Positions 48,341-60,340 of a stretch of DNA of 64,000 nucleotides are shown in pieces. The notes under the pieces were generated by a model. It was not told where the DNA came from and did no database searches. It was given only the letters and a program-made list of their open reading frames with translations. The position numbers and the translations under genes are program-made. The DNA comes from Vitis vinifera. Lineage: Eukaryota > Streptophyta > Magnoliopsida > Vitales > Vitaceae. The first letter of the stretch is position 1; every line of letters starts with the position of its first letter. The DNA lies in contig NC_081823.1 in NCBI RefSeq assembly GCF_030704535.1, positions 25,115,501 to 25,179,500 of the forward strand, read 5' to 3'.

Positions 48341-50032
48341 TGATTACTACCAAAAAGTGCTATTTTGTAGACCTAATTATAATGGTTTTAAGCACCTTTG
48401 AGTAGTAATCATATTCATTTAACCCAATTAATTCATTAAGGTCCTTAGTAATTGGTTTTAACCATTTTGTGGCAAGTTTACATGTTTTTATCAGCTTATG
48501 AATCAATTCAAGCATGCCAAATGATGGAGGAGCTACTTGGACAAGTTATGGCAAAGCTTTTGGAAGCTCAAATTCATGAAGAACCAAGCTTTGGAGCTCC
48601 ATAGCCCTTTGCCAAAGTCGTTCAAAGTATGCAAGGAAAGAACAATGGAGAAGAGGAAAACAGAGTGAAGAAAATAGAGGACAGCAGCTACAATCTTCTT
48701 TCGCACTTTTGGTGCACTTCCCGAAGTCCATTTTCTACATGCTATATACCATTTCAAAGCTCAGGAAGTCAAGAATCCAACGCTTTAAACCGTGTATGAT
48801 TTGGAGCTGAAATGAGGAAGATATGGCATTCGGAAGACAACTGCTCCAGGCTTGTGCGAAAATTTCGCACAACACCTTCCAAATTCGCACACCCCCTTGC
48901 GTGGTGCGAATTTTCCCCTATTTCTGCCGACTCCACAAGAGATCTTTTCTTTTGGATATTTTTGTATAAATTTCCATTCTTCTCCTTGTAATCCACCAAT
49001 CATAAGATTTCTTAGCTAGGAAGGTTGGAAAAACTTCTCTATTTATATCCCCTTGCATTCGTTGTAACAAATATTGATATATAGATAATATATATTACGT
49101 TTGACACTTAGAATATTTACAGAGCTCTCCCGTTTCTATTTTCTTAGTAGCCAAATAGCCTCTAAGGGCATTTCCTCAGAGGATGATTGGCTAAAACTTT
49201 TAGTTTCTCAAAGTATGGATGTTATGTGATGGCTTGGATGCAATCCCATGGAAATTTCTCGCACCCGGAAGGTAAGGTAGTCGTTTTTCATTAAAGGTTC
49301 ATTAATGCAAAGTTTGGTTTTTATTTCCTTTGGACAACTTCCAACGGCCAATACTTGATAAGCTTTTGGATTTCTATCCATTAGTTATCTCCTACGAGCT
49401 ATTGGAAGGTGAGGTTTTCAATTCCAAGTTTTGTATTAATCCGTTAGAACCAATTTCAATGGCCATTGAAAGGTGAGTTTATCACTTGGAATGACTTTGA
49501 GTTGCCAATATTTGGTAAGCTTTTGGCTTTAGACCATTAGTTATCTCTTACGAGCCATTCAAAGGAAGTCTAAGGTGAATAACCATTGATGAAATTCACT
49601 ACCATCTGTTTTGCCATTTTAAAGGATTAAAACTTGATTTGATAAATCCATACCGGTTCGGGAAGCAAGCATCACCATAGTTGCAACCCCAACGCGAGGA
49701 GCCTATCCTGAGATTTCCAATTTGCATAAGAGCCAGAGCATAACTATCCTATCTTTGAGAAACTTGTTTTTGCACCCTTTCATTTTAGTCTTTAATGTTA
49801 GCTTAGATTAGTTTAAATCTTTCTAAAACATTTACATCTTCTTTTAAAGCTAACATCCATAAGAAAATCACCTATTTTCCTAATTTGAATATCACTAGTG
49901 TTTGCGAAAACCCTTCCCAGTGAACGATCCTAGAACCACTATGCTATAGTAGCTTGGCTACTTTAGTAATAGTATTCAAGGTATAAATTTTGTTGATACG
50001 CCTTTAAAGCTAAGCTACCATGAGTCGAATCA
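48341..50032 (+). mobile_element. Solo LTR (1,692 bp, probable Ty3-type) inside NBS-2
   Basis: TGATT...AATCA ends and a perfect 5-bp duplication AATAC (48336-48340 and 50033-50037) interrupt the NB-ARC coding sequence. The intact form of the site is seen in NBS-1 near 35,520. It has no internal genes. The first 70 bp form an imperfect inverted repeat (48342-48361 with 48391-48410). Its large size and ends suggest a Ty3/gypsy-type LTR; orientation is inferred. The small frames inside are not real genes. Confidence 0.85.
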
Positions 50033-50688
50033 AATACCAACTTTGGATAGATCCAGCTGCTCCCCATATGTCGTCTAACAAGAGCACAAATTTCTTTGTC
50101 TTCAGGACATTGAATATTTCTTTTGCCCTTTCATCCTCACTCCTACCTTCCCATTTATCTTTGGGAATCTCCAATTTATTGAAAAGAACTCGCTGAACCT
50201 TTTCCACATTGGCTGGTCTGGACACAGTCACCTAAATCACTGCATCAAGTTCAAGCCTGGTTTTGAGGAGCTCATTGTTGATCCTGGTCAAGAGGGTGGT
50301 TTTGCCCACACCCCCCATTCCATATAATCCGATACTGCTTACCTGCTCTCCATCATCTTGGAGCCATTTCCAGACCTTCCCAAACAACAAATCTTGGCCC
50401 ACAGTCTTGTCCAGAGGCCTCTCGATCACGGGAGGACCAGGCAAAGGTTCAGCAACTACACTGAAATTTGAGCCCTCCGTCTTCTTTACCGTCACAACAT
50501 CCATCTTTTCAAGTACCATCTTGCCAAGCTTGTAGCTAGCGCCACAGTTTTTAGGACAATAGGTTCCGAGACATATCTTCTGGATTTCTTCATCACCTAT
50601 GGCCAATATTTCCATCACTTGTTCTTCCATGGCTTCTACATTGCGGAGCCAGCCATCGACTACATGAGTACGCTTCTTCTGAAGTTTC

Positions 50689-51250
50689 TGTTAGAATTCA
50701 ACCAAGATGAATACCCTAATTTCATATATACTGGAATAGTTAACAAGGTAAATACCCTAATTTCATATATATTGAAATATTTAACAAGGTGGATACCCTA
50801 ATTTCATATATACTGGAATCTCCTGATTAAAAAACAATGAGTGGAAAAATAATAGCGAAAGCATACCTGAATCCATTGAAGGAGAAACCTTATAGGAAGA
50901 AAACCCTTTGAGATGGTCTTCCAATTCTAGCCACTAGATTCTGTGTCAATTTCTCTCTGAGAGGATTTTCAGAAATTGGAATGCGTAGTCGTAGAATGGG
51001 GACCATAACCCTATTTATAAACCGCTAGGGCAGTTTTAATTTTATCACAATTATATTTCTGCCCCTCATAGAAATAATAATTGTCTAATAGTATCTACAC
51101 AATAATCTCATGACAATTATACCCTTAAGCCAATTAATCAATTATTAATTAGATCACTATATTTAGGCTTAATTAAATGATAGCACACACATTTTAATTA
51201 TTTACATAAGTGGCCCAAATTATAGATTAATTACAAAAATTAATCTAACA
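50689..51250 (-). repeat. 3' LTR of Copia-B
   Basis: 562 bp, TGTTAG...CTAACA. It contains three tandem copies of a ~41-bp unit (TACCCTAATTTCATATATA core) at its left end and a TATAAATA box (minus strand) at 51012-51019. Confidence 0.93.
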
Positions 51251-51724
51251 ATCTCCCACTGGGCCACATGCATATGTAATCAAATAAATGTGCTTAACCT
51301 TATGAGCTCAAAATTTGCTATCATGTCCTTAGGGTATATCCGAACAATCTCGTCCATTAACTATACTGACATAGGATCAAGGTGGCCTTTGTTACATCAA
51401 TCATTACTAGACCAATCAATGGTCACATATATCTGCACAGCTAAATGACATAGATCAATCATGAGTGCATAACATGGAAATTACATGCAATGTGATCTAT
51501 TCATGCCTATTTCCAACTGGTCCAACTTAACTTTATTGAGATCAAATCTTTAGCATAATTTAACAGAGTGCAATAAAATGAATACTTTATTTCTGCAGAA
51601 CACAATCCAAATGTATAGATAAAGTCTAAACATAACATAGAGCAATATACAATGAATAATACAAACTCCCACTAAATTTGGATATCCTCAAATGAGACAA
51701 CACCCATATGAGCAGTGTGCTCAT

Positions 51725-54700
51725 GAAAGACCTTGGGTGGTAATCCCTTTGTAAGCGGATCCGCTATCATGGAGTTTGTTCCAATATGCTCTATGGATAT
51801 CTGTCAACTCTGTACTTTTTCTTTTACAACTAGGAACTTGATATCAATGTATTTTGATTTTGTAGAACTCCTATTGTTATTGGAATATAAAACTGCTGAT
51901 TTATTGTCACAAAATATCTTCAGTGGTCTTTCAATACCATCCAGAACACGCAGCCCAGTGACAAAATTTCGTAGCCATATTCCTTGATTGGATGCCTCAT
52001 AACATGCTACAAACTCTGCTTCCATGGTGGATGAAGTTACGAGTGTCTGTTTGCCAGACCTCCATGAAATTGCTCCACCAGCCAACAGATAAATATAGCC
52101 TGATGTGGATCTTCTGCTGTCTTGGCATCCAGCAAAGTCGGAGTCGGAATACCCAATCAACTCTAACTGATCCAATCTCCTATATGTAAGCATGTACTCT
52201 TTTGTTCTCTGTAAATATCTCATAACCCTCTTGGCTGCTCTCCAATGATCCATTCCAGGGTTACTTAGATATCTGCCTAACATGCCAACAATGTATGCAA
52301 TATCCGGACGTGTACATACCTGAGCATACATTAGACTCCCCACAGCCGAAGCATAAGGAATCTTTTGCATTTCTTGACTTTCTAAACTATTTTTAGGGCA
52401 TTGATTAAGACTGAATTTGTCTCCTTTAGCGACAGGGGTATCACTTGGTTTGCTATTTTGCATGCCATACCTTTGGAGGACTTTATCAATATAGGTCCTT
52501 TGTGACAATCCTAAAATACCCCTAGAACGAACTCGGTGTATCTGGATTCCTAAGACAAAGGAGGCATCACCAAGATCTTTCATCTCAAAATGTTTTGATA
52601 AAAATCTCTTGGTGTCGTGCAATATGCTAATATCATTTGTGGCTAGCAATATGTCATCGACATATAAAACCAGGAAAATATACTTACTCCCACTGAATTT
52701 GTGATACACACATTCATCCATAAGATTTGCCTCAAAACCATATGAGACAATAATTTGATGAAACTTGAAGTACCACTGACGAGAAGCTTGCTTGAGCCCA
52801 TAAATGGATTTAGTTAATTTACAAACCATATTCTTTGAGTCTTCGGACACAAAATTTTCTGGTTGTACCATATAAATTGTTTCATCAATGTCACCATTGA
52901 GAAACGCTGTTTTAACATCGATTTGATGTAACTCAAGATCATAATGTGCAACTAGTGCCATGATTATCCTGAAAGAGTCCTTCGTAGAAACTGGAGAGAA
53001 GGTCTCTTTGAAGTCAATTCCTTCTTTTTGAGTAAAGCCTTTAGCTACAAGACGTGCTTTATATCTTTCTACATTACCATTTGAATCCTTCTTGGTTTTA
53101 AATATCCATTTACAACCAATGGGCTTCGTACCAACTGGTAATGGGACAAGTTCCCAAACTTTATTGTCTTGCATAGATTTGTACTCTTCATTCATGGCTT
53201 CAATCCATTTCTGAGAGTTGGAACTTTTCATGGCTTGCTGGAAGTTGATTGGATCATCTTCCATCATTCCACTTTCTACCTCACGTTCCTGGAGATATAC
53301 GATATAATCGTCCGAAATTGCATTTCTCCTCTCTCTAGTGGATCTCCTTAATGGCATATTTTCTTGAGGTTGTTGAGTTTGTTCTTCAGGAGCAATGTCC
53401 TCATTTGCAATTAAGGGTTGAACAATATTGTCTGTTGGTTGAGGATCCAAATTTACTTCTTGATCAATGATAGGTAGTGAAACCTGTACATTATCAAAAG
53501 CAATAGTAGATCCCTCTTCCTCCTCAAAGACAATATTCCTAGCCTGATTTCTCCCCCCAAACTCAACATCCTCAAAAAATGTTGCAGTTCCCATCTCAAA
53601 AATTGACCTAATAGCAGGATCATAAAATTTAAAACCCCTTGATCGCTCTGCATAGCCAATAAAGTAGCTGCTAACTGTTTTAGAGTCCAATTTCTTTTCA
53701 TGAGGCTTATAAGATCTCGCTTCAGCTGGACATCCCCAAATATGAAAATGCTTTAAACTAGGCTTTCGACCTGTCCAAAGCTCATAAGGCGTTTTAGCAG
53801 CCGCTTTAGTTGGCACCCGATTTAGGATATAAGCTGCCGTTTTGAGTGCTTCACCCCAGAGTTTTTCGGGTAAAGTAGAATGACTAATCATACTCCTTGC
53901 CATGTCCTTAAGGGTTCGGTTTTGTCTTTCTGCTACACCATTCATGCTAGGTGATCTTGGCATGGTGTATTGAGGGACGATCCCACATTCCTCTAGGTAT
54001 TTAGCAAATGGTCCTGGACGTTGTTCACCTGATCCGTCATATCTACCATAGTATTCACCACCACGGTCAGATCTGACGCTCTTTATTCTTTTGTTGAGTT
54101 GTAACTCAACTTCTGCTTTAAATGTTTTGAACACGTCCAATGATTGTGATTTCTCATGTATAAGAAATAGGTAGCCATATCTTGAATAGTCGTCTATGAA
54201 TGTTATAAAGTACTGTTGACCATTCCAAGATGCCATAGGGTATGGTCCACAGATATCTGTATGAATTAATTCTAAGACGTCTGTAGCTCTATTGGCACCT
54301 AATTTCTTTGTTTTGGTCTGTTTTCCTTTAATACACTCAACACAAATATCAAAATCTGAAAAGTCAAGTGAATCCAAAATCCCATCGGACACAAGTCGCT
54401 CAACTCTAGATTTAGAGATATGACCTAGGCGTTTGTGCCACAATGAGGCCGAATGATCTTTATTCAATTTACGTTTCGTACCTCGTGATTCCACATGCAA
54501 GGTTTCATTATAGGACGGAATAGTTTCCAACAAATATAGATTATCATAAACATTAAGTAAACCGGTTCCTACAGCATTTGAATTAATAGATAATGTAAAT
54601 CTATTGTTTCCAAATGAACAATAATAAACTGATTTGTCCAAAACAGAAACTGAAATTAAATTCCGTCTGAAAGACGGTACAACAAAAGTATCTATTAAAT

Positions 54701-54869
54701 CCAAAAAATAACCAGATTTCAATAATAATCTAAAGTGCCCTATTGCCTCTACTTCTACCGACTGACCGTCTTCGACATAGATGCATCTTTCAGCATCACT
54801 TGGTTTTCGGTAACTCAGGCAACCCTGCATAGAAACACAAATGTGAGTAGTAGCACTAGAATCTAACCA
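51725..54869 (-). pseudogene. Copia-B pol (protease, integrase, RT, RNase H)
   Basis: The frame is open from after the gag stop to a second stop at 51804. In order: a protease remnant whose catalytic triad reads DSS instead of DSG; GAG-pre-integrase ([16 protein letters not shown] with [10 protein letters not shown]); integrase core ([31 protein letters not shown]); RT ([31 protein letters not shown]); RNase H ([32 protein letters not shown]). The last ~25 codons of the usual C-terminus (SIEHIGTNSMIADPL) lie beyond the second stop. It is therefore unlikely to be autonomous despite the long frame. Confidence 0.9.
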
Positions 54870-55796
54870 TCATGTGTTTCTAGATACTGAAGCTAAATTA
54901 ACTTCAGAACAGACCAAAGTAAGAAACATACCTTTCTTAACACGCCAAGCAGCATACTTGGTACATTCCTTCTTAGTATGTCCAGGCTTATTACAGAAGA
55001 AACATGTTACCTCAACTTTCTGTTTCTTTTGTTCTGGACCATTAGAAGTAGCAACCTTATTATCCTTATTCTTTCGTTTGCCCTTATCCTTGGAAGTGCT
55101 AGCCAGATGAGCACTTTCGGTCTTGTCTTGCTTCAATCTCTCTTCCTCTTGCACACAGAATGAAATGAGCTCATTAAGAGTCCGTTTATCCTTTTGACAG
55201 TTATAACTGACCTTGAATTGATTAAATTGTGCAGGAAGAGAGATGAGAACCAAATGCACGAGTAAATCATCAGATAACTCGAGTTTCAAAGCCTTAAGTT
55301 TTGAAGCAAGATGAGACATCTCCATGATGTACTCCCGAACATTACCCTTGCCTTTATACTTCATTGAAATCAAGCTTGCTAAAAGCGTGCTCGTTTCAGC
55401 CTTATCGTTTTTGGCAAAACGTTTTTGAATTTCCGCAAGGAAGTCACTGGCATTAGTAACCTCATCGGTTACCGCACCCCTGAAAGCTTCTGGAATGCCG
55501 CGCTTCATGATCATAAGACTTAGCCTATTTGAACGTTCCCACTTACCCCAATAAACCTCATCCTCTTGAGTACTTTGCTCATTGAGTTCATCAGGTTTGG
55601 GCATTCTCAAGGCCAAGTCTATATCCATGCAGCCTAAGAGAATCATCATATTCTCTTTCCAGTCGTTAAAATTAGTCCCATTTAACATAGGGACATTATT
55701 GATGTTGGCAGATATAGAAGTAGTTGATATAAAAGCTGAATCGAGAACAAAATAAAATGAATCAAATAAACCATCATGCTCACATAAAATAAGCAA
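54870..55796 (-). CDS. Copia-B gag
   Basis: A 308-codon open frame. Residues from about 35 on (VPMLNGTNFNDWKENMMILL) are the usual start of copia gag (UBN2-type). It ends with the zinc knuckle CFFCNKPGHTKKEC. The frame stops at TGA (54870-54872) exactly where the protease begins in the same frame, so gag and pol were one frame now cut by a nonsense change. The first ATG is at 55796; a later one may be the true start. Confidence 0.85.
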   Translation of the reverse strand: MLILCEHDGLFDSFYFVLDSAFISTTSISANINNVPMLNGTNFNDWKENMMILLGCMDIDLALRMPKPDELNEQSTQEDEVYWGKWERSNRLSLMIMKRGIPEAFRGAVTDEVTNASDFLAEIQKRFAKNDKAETSTLLASLISMKYKGKGNVREYIMEMSHLASKLKALKLELSDDLLVHLVLISLPAQFNQFKVSYNCQKDKRTLNELISFCVQEEERLKQDKTESAHLASTSKDKGKRKNKDNKVATSNGPEQKKQKVEVTCFFCNKPGHTKKECTKYAAWRVKKGMFLTLVCSEVNLASVSRNT

Positions 55797-56215
55797 TTAA
55801 ACACATAATCTTTAAATTTAAAAGCAAATTATGACATTTCAAGATACCTAGCACAACATTAATATCAAGTCTTTGGACAGTAATATTAACTGTAAGTGGT
55901 ACTCTTGTTGTAGTGATCAAACATTGATGATAAGTTATGTCAAATAATAAATCTATCTTTGGATTGATTTATTATTCACATTAAGTTACCTTTATAATCA
56001 TCACATATTTATCACCACAAGTATGTATGCAATTTGACCAAATATTAACTTTCCTTTGGGCCAGTCAATACCCGCATGAATCACATACACACAAATATCT
56101 AACACCCCGAACAGACTAATCTACACGGAAGATGTCACTTTGGTGATTTTCCGCTTTAATTAGCCTATTTAAAATGCTAGATCAATAACTTAAATATTAA
56201 TATCATAAAATGCTA

Positions 56216-56218
56216 TTA

Positions 56219-56252
<34 letters not shown>
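56216..56252. repeat. (AAT)n microsatellite in Copia-B leader
   Basis: About a dozen ATA/AAT units lie in the untranslated leader between the 5' LTR and gag. Confidence 0.85.
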
Positions 56253-56256
<4 letters not shown>

Positions 56257-56351
56257 TTTTATCAGCTCAATATTTCATAAATCTTAATCCATTGACATAT
56301 ATTAAAATAATAACTCAAAGAATTAATCAAGGAGTAGGCTCTGATACCACT

Positions 56352-56913
56352 TGTTAGAATTCAACCAAGATGAATACCCTAATTTCATATATACTGGAAT
56401 AGTTAATAAGGTAAATACCCTAATTTCATATATATTGGAATATTTAACAAGGTGGATACCCTAATTTCATATATACTGGAATAGTCTTGTTAAAAAACAG
56501 TGAGTGGAAAAATAATAGCGGAAGCATACCTGAATCCATTGAAGGAGAAACCTTATAGGAAGAAAACCCTTTGAGATGGTCTTCCAATTCTAACCACTAG
56601 ATTCTGTGTCAATTTCTCTCTGAGAGGATTTTCAGAAATTGGAATGCGTAGTCGTAGAATGGGAACCATAACCCTATTTATAAACCGCTAGGGCAGTTTT
56701 AATTTTATCACAATTATATTTCTGCCCCTCATAGAAATAATAATTGTCTAATGGTATCTACACAATAATCTCATGACAATTATACCCTTAAGCCAATTAA
56801 TCAATTATTAATTAGATCACTATATTTAGGCTTAATTAAATGATAGCACACACATTTTAATTATTTACATGTGTGGCCCAAATTATAGATTAATTACAAA
56901 AATTAATCTAACA
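56352..56913 (-). repeat. 5' LTR of Copia-B
   Basis: 562 bp, differing from the other LTR at roughly a dozen positions by eye, five of them clustered in one 7-bp patch. The same 41-bp triple repeat and TATA box are present. Confidence 0.93.
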
Positions 56914-57089
56914 GTTTCTCTTCACGTTCCACCCCTTTCCTTCACATCTTCGTATAGGTTCTTGAGTTCCTCCATTGCAGTTCTCAAAGAGTTGAGATTT
57001 TGTGGGAGATGACGGATGTAAACAGCACGCTTGGCAGTGCAATTCCACAAGCGAGTAGCGACATCCAGGATTGGGCTCACACAATCCAC

Positions 57090-57900
57090 GGAGAAAACAA
57101 GGACTGGGATTCAAAGCCAAGAAGAACTTAATCAGAATAGGAAAACAGGTGCTGGATTGAAATTGGAGAGGAAAAGAGAAGAATTCTGGATTTATGTTTG
57201 TTGTGTACAAAACCCAGCAAAGTTGTAGATCAGTAAGGAGAAAAGTAATAATGAAATATCACTTTTTTTTTCAAGTAAAAGACTCCGCAATCAGTGTATG
57301 ATGTACTCAAATTACATATCCAAAATCAAAATGAGTTCACATTTGGGTAATGGAAAAAAATAAATTCTAAACAAAATTAGCAAAGTATTGTGCATGCTTT
57401 AGAAAGTTTGGTGATTCATAAAGGAAGAAAAGAAGAAAAGCACCGAAAGTGCGGATTCTTTGATAACATTTTTCAAGACATTCATTCGCATCATATATCA
57501 TTTGTGTCTTTTAATCATTATTAAATGTTGGACATCATTCATGACTCAAGACCTATATGAAGAGTGCTTTTTTTATTTTTTATTTTTATAAAATATAATA
57601 TTCTAAATAATAAATATTACTAACATTTTACAAAAAGAATATTTACTTGTTCATTTGTAAATAATTTTTATTTTTTACTTTTGTTAATTTTTTGTAAGAG
57701 GATATTTTGATATTCTCAACAACTCAAATTAGTGAAACAGGCGATGGATAGGAGTTGGTGAGGTGAAGAGAAGAATATTGGGTTTATGTTTTTGTGTTCA
57801 AAACCCAGAAAAGATGATAATGAATAAAGACTGAAGTAATAATGACATTGTCTTCCATGCAGACTGTCAAGCTCTGTAAAGATGAATATAAGGCCACCCC
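57090..57900 (-). other. 5' flank of NBS-2 with a repeated leader piece
   Basis: 57,090-57,150 matches 36,347-36,410 upstream of NBS-1. A segment near 57,170-57,220 (GAGAAGAATTCTGGATTTATG) recurs, altered, at 57,765-57,800 (GAGAAGAATATTGGGTTTATG), followed by a match to the NBS-1 promoter repeats. This suggests the leader of a further, lost NBS copy. Confidence 0.6.
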
Positions 57901-59100
57901 ACCACTTCTGGTATGATATTTTCCCATTCTTTCCTTCCTTTGTGTTTCCATCAATCAAGCATAGTAAAGGGTCCACAGCTTTTCTGGGTTTCTCTTTTCC
58001 TTTAGTGGGAATCTTTTTCTTCCAACACAAATATGAATTCATTTACATATGAAGTTTGTGTACTGGTTTGTAACTATAAAACTGTAAGTAGCAGTGCATA
58101 TAATTCTTCATCCGTTCTACTGTTTAAAAATATAATTCTTTTTTCTTGATAGGTTGGGATCCATTTTATTAGTAATTATTTAGGAATTTATTAGGTTTCT
58201 TTCATCATTCCAAACACGAATTTATTAGGAATTTAAGGATTTTTCCGTAATCCCATTCCAAGTTTTGGATTATCAAACATGGGTACATGAGCGGAGGAGA
58301 ATTAATTGGTTTTTGAATTTTTTTTGATGATATACATAAACAAAATTTTGTTAATTTATTTTTGGAGAAGTAATTTTTATTTATTGAAAATTTGATTTTT
58401 ATTTATTTGAAAAACGAGGATATTCAAATTGTTGATTATAACCAAATATCTAATTACAAGAAAAAAAAAAAGATTAATATAAAGATAAAATTGCAACCTC
58501 TCTCTCAATTAAGATGAGAGAATTTAAAATCTTACAAAATGATGAAAGAAAGCCTCTTTTTTTTTTTTTTTTAATGAATAGTAAGGGGTGGAGACCACGT
58601 TTTATAGCATAGGGAAACTCCCCCCCTTTTGTCTTCTAAACGAGATGGGATGACTTCAACTTTGACACGATACACTTAGAAATGTAAGGTTGGAATGATT
58701 ATTTATTTCTATTTTAATGTTAAGTAACAATAAAAATGAGAATGAAAGAGAAATAAGTTCACAATAATATCTATACGCATAGTTTAAAATAATTTTTTAT
58801 TTGTAGGACATCTAATAATGGTTTAAAATCATAGTTATTTTTTACCATATTTTGTTATGATAATAGTAATTAACTCCAAAAACAATGAAAGTTCATTTGT
58901 ATATTTGTATATAGGTTTATTTGAGCACTTAAAAATGGTTAACTTGGATATATTTTTATGATAGAGAATTCTCTAGCTAAGAAGTCTTCTCTTATGCACT
59001 TGTTTGTACATTTATAATTATTTTCTTTAGGTTATATATGGTTCATGATTTTTTTTTTAGAGGAAAGAAAATAGTGAGAAAATTATAAGGAAAAAAATTT
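57901..59100. other. AT-rich spacer
   Basis: It contains poly(T) runs near 58,555-58,575 and no supported gene or element. Confidence 0.55.
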
Positions 59101-59129
59101 ATAAAAATATTTCGGGAGACGTCTCCTTG

Positions 59130-59760
59130 ATGTTTGGGTTTGATTCAGCTATGGATTTGGGTGACAAAGATCACACATTTGATGATGGATGATTTGATGT
59201 TGTCCGATTTTCGGCTTATCCTACATCTGATTCCATACTGGGGCATATTTCTGTTTCGATTGAGATTTACAGATCTCATGGAGTCGCATGATCATCCTCA
59301 CCTACTAGATAAACGCTGAGATGATGACCTGTTTATTATCTTATCATGATTCCTCAGTGGAGCCTCTCTAGAGCCATCTAGTCAGACCCCCATTTTTCGG
59401 CATTTGGTTGTCATCATGTTTCTCATTTTGGGGTACGCCTTTTGATCTATGAGTTCGATTCAGTTATGGATGTGGATGACTAGGATTGCACATTCAATGA
59501 TGGATAATTTAATATCATCTAGTTTCCCAACCTATCACACATTCGATGCCATACCAGGGCATATTTCCGTTTTGGTTGAGATTTGTAGATCTTCATTGAT
59601 TTGCATGATTGTCCCCAATCATGAGATGCACGTTGGGCTAATGGTTTGCTTTCATTTTGTCCAGATTCTCTAGTGGAGCCTTTCTTGAGTCATTCAATCA
59701 AGCTCATATTTTCTGATATTGTCATGATTCTTAGATGAAGTTATCTCAGGTGCATAAACT
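59130..59760. repeat. Two-copy tandem repeat, period ~315 bp
   Basis: Landmarks recur in order: GATTCAGCTATGGAT / GATTCAGTTATGGAT, then GATGATGGATGATTTGAT / AATGATGGATAATTTAAT, then GGGGCATATTTCTGTTT / AGGGCATATTTCCGTTT, then AGTGGAGCC. Looser echoes of the GGGCATATTTCC phrase continue to 60,320. It is non-coding. Confidence 0.75.
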
Positions 59761-60340
59761 CCCACATCATCATTTCAGTAGAGTGCATGTCAGGTCTCTT
59801 ACACGTCCCCATTGAGCTATACTGGGGCATATTTCCCTCTTTTAGTTGCGGAGATGATTGTATTCTCACAGACTTGTTATAGTCTTCATTACTTGGACGA
59901 GGGATATTTCTTTGCATTACTGGTCACAGTTTCAGTGATTTTAGTCGAGATGGTCTCCAAAGGAGCACAACCTTCTGGGTTTTAACTACCCCTCTATCCA
60001 TGACCTTTCAGTAGATTTTTGTGTTGGGGTCGCAGTAGTTACCCTATTAGACTATTCTCTTGAGACTTCTTAGTGGATCATTCATTTGAGATGACGATGG
60101 ACTCCTCCAGTAAAGCATTTTGAGTTAGAGGCGCTTGACTTATTGTGACACATCATCAGGCCTCGTGATTTAGTCGGATGGATTATGAGGCTGTACTTAT
60201 AATCGATTTGATCATTCCGACTCTCTAGTGGAGCATCTTTCGAGACACAGTGAGCCTCTTTCAGACCTTTCCAGTGGATTGAGAGTTGTGGCGGCACGCT
60301 ACACTAGGGCATGTTTCCCCCTTTATCATTTCCTTGCAGA

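Larger units (their letters stand above)
50689..56913 (-). mobile_element. Copia-B: full-length Ty1/copia retrotransposon inside NBS-2
   Basis: 6,225 bp with the 5-bp duplication GTTTC (50684-50688 and 56914-56918). Joining the flanks reproduces the uninterrupted NBS-1 sequence near 36,175. The primer-binding site TGGTATCAGAGCC (minus strand) starts three bases inside the right LTR border. A purine tract (AGTGGGAGAT, minus strand) abuts the left LTR. The LTRs are equal in length and nearly identical, so the insertion is recent. Confidence 0.95.
46474..57089 (-). pseudogene. NBS-2: NBS-LRR pseudogene split by two retroelements
   Basis: Paralogue of NBS-1, in pieces: N-terminus 57089-56914, middle 50688-50038, remainder 48340-46474. 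Damage in transcription order: the start codon is GTG (57087-57089) where NBS-1 has ATG; one extra base near 56,933; the Copia-B insertion; a Trp codon changed to TAG (50232-50234) after the P-loop; an extra base near 50,065 just after LLLDDIW; a solo LTR at 48341-50032; a Glu codon changed to TAA (47808-47810); one base lost near 47,317; and stop codons near 47,054. P-loop, GLPLAL, MHD and LRR wording are still readable. No functional protein is possible. Confidence 0.93.

Noticed and set aside
48533..49003. Small minus-strand frames in the 48-49 kb region as genes
   Set aside because: They lie wholly inside the solo LTR and have no recognisable domain.
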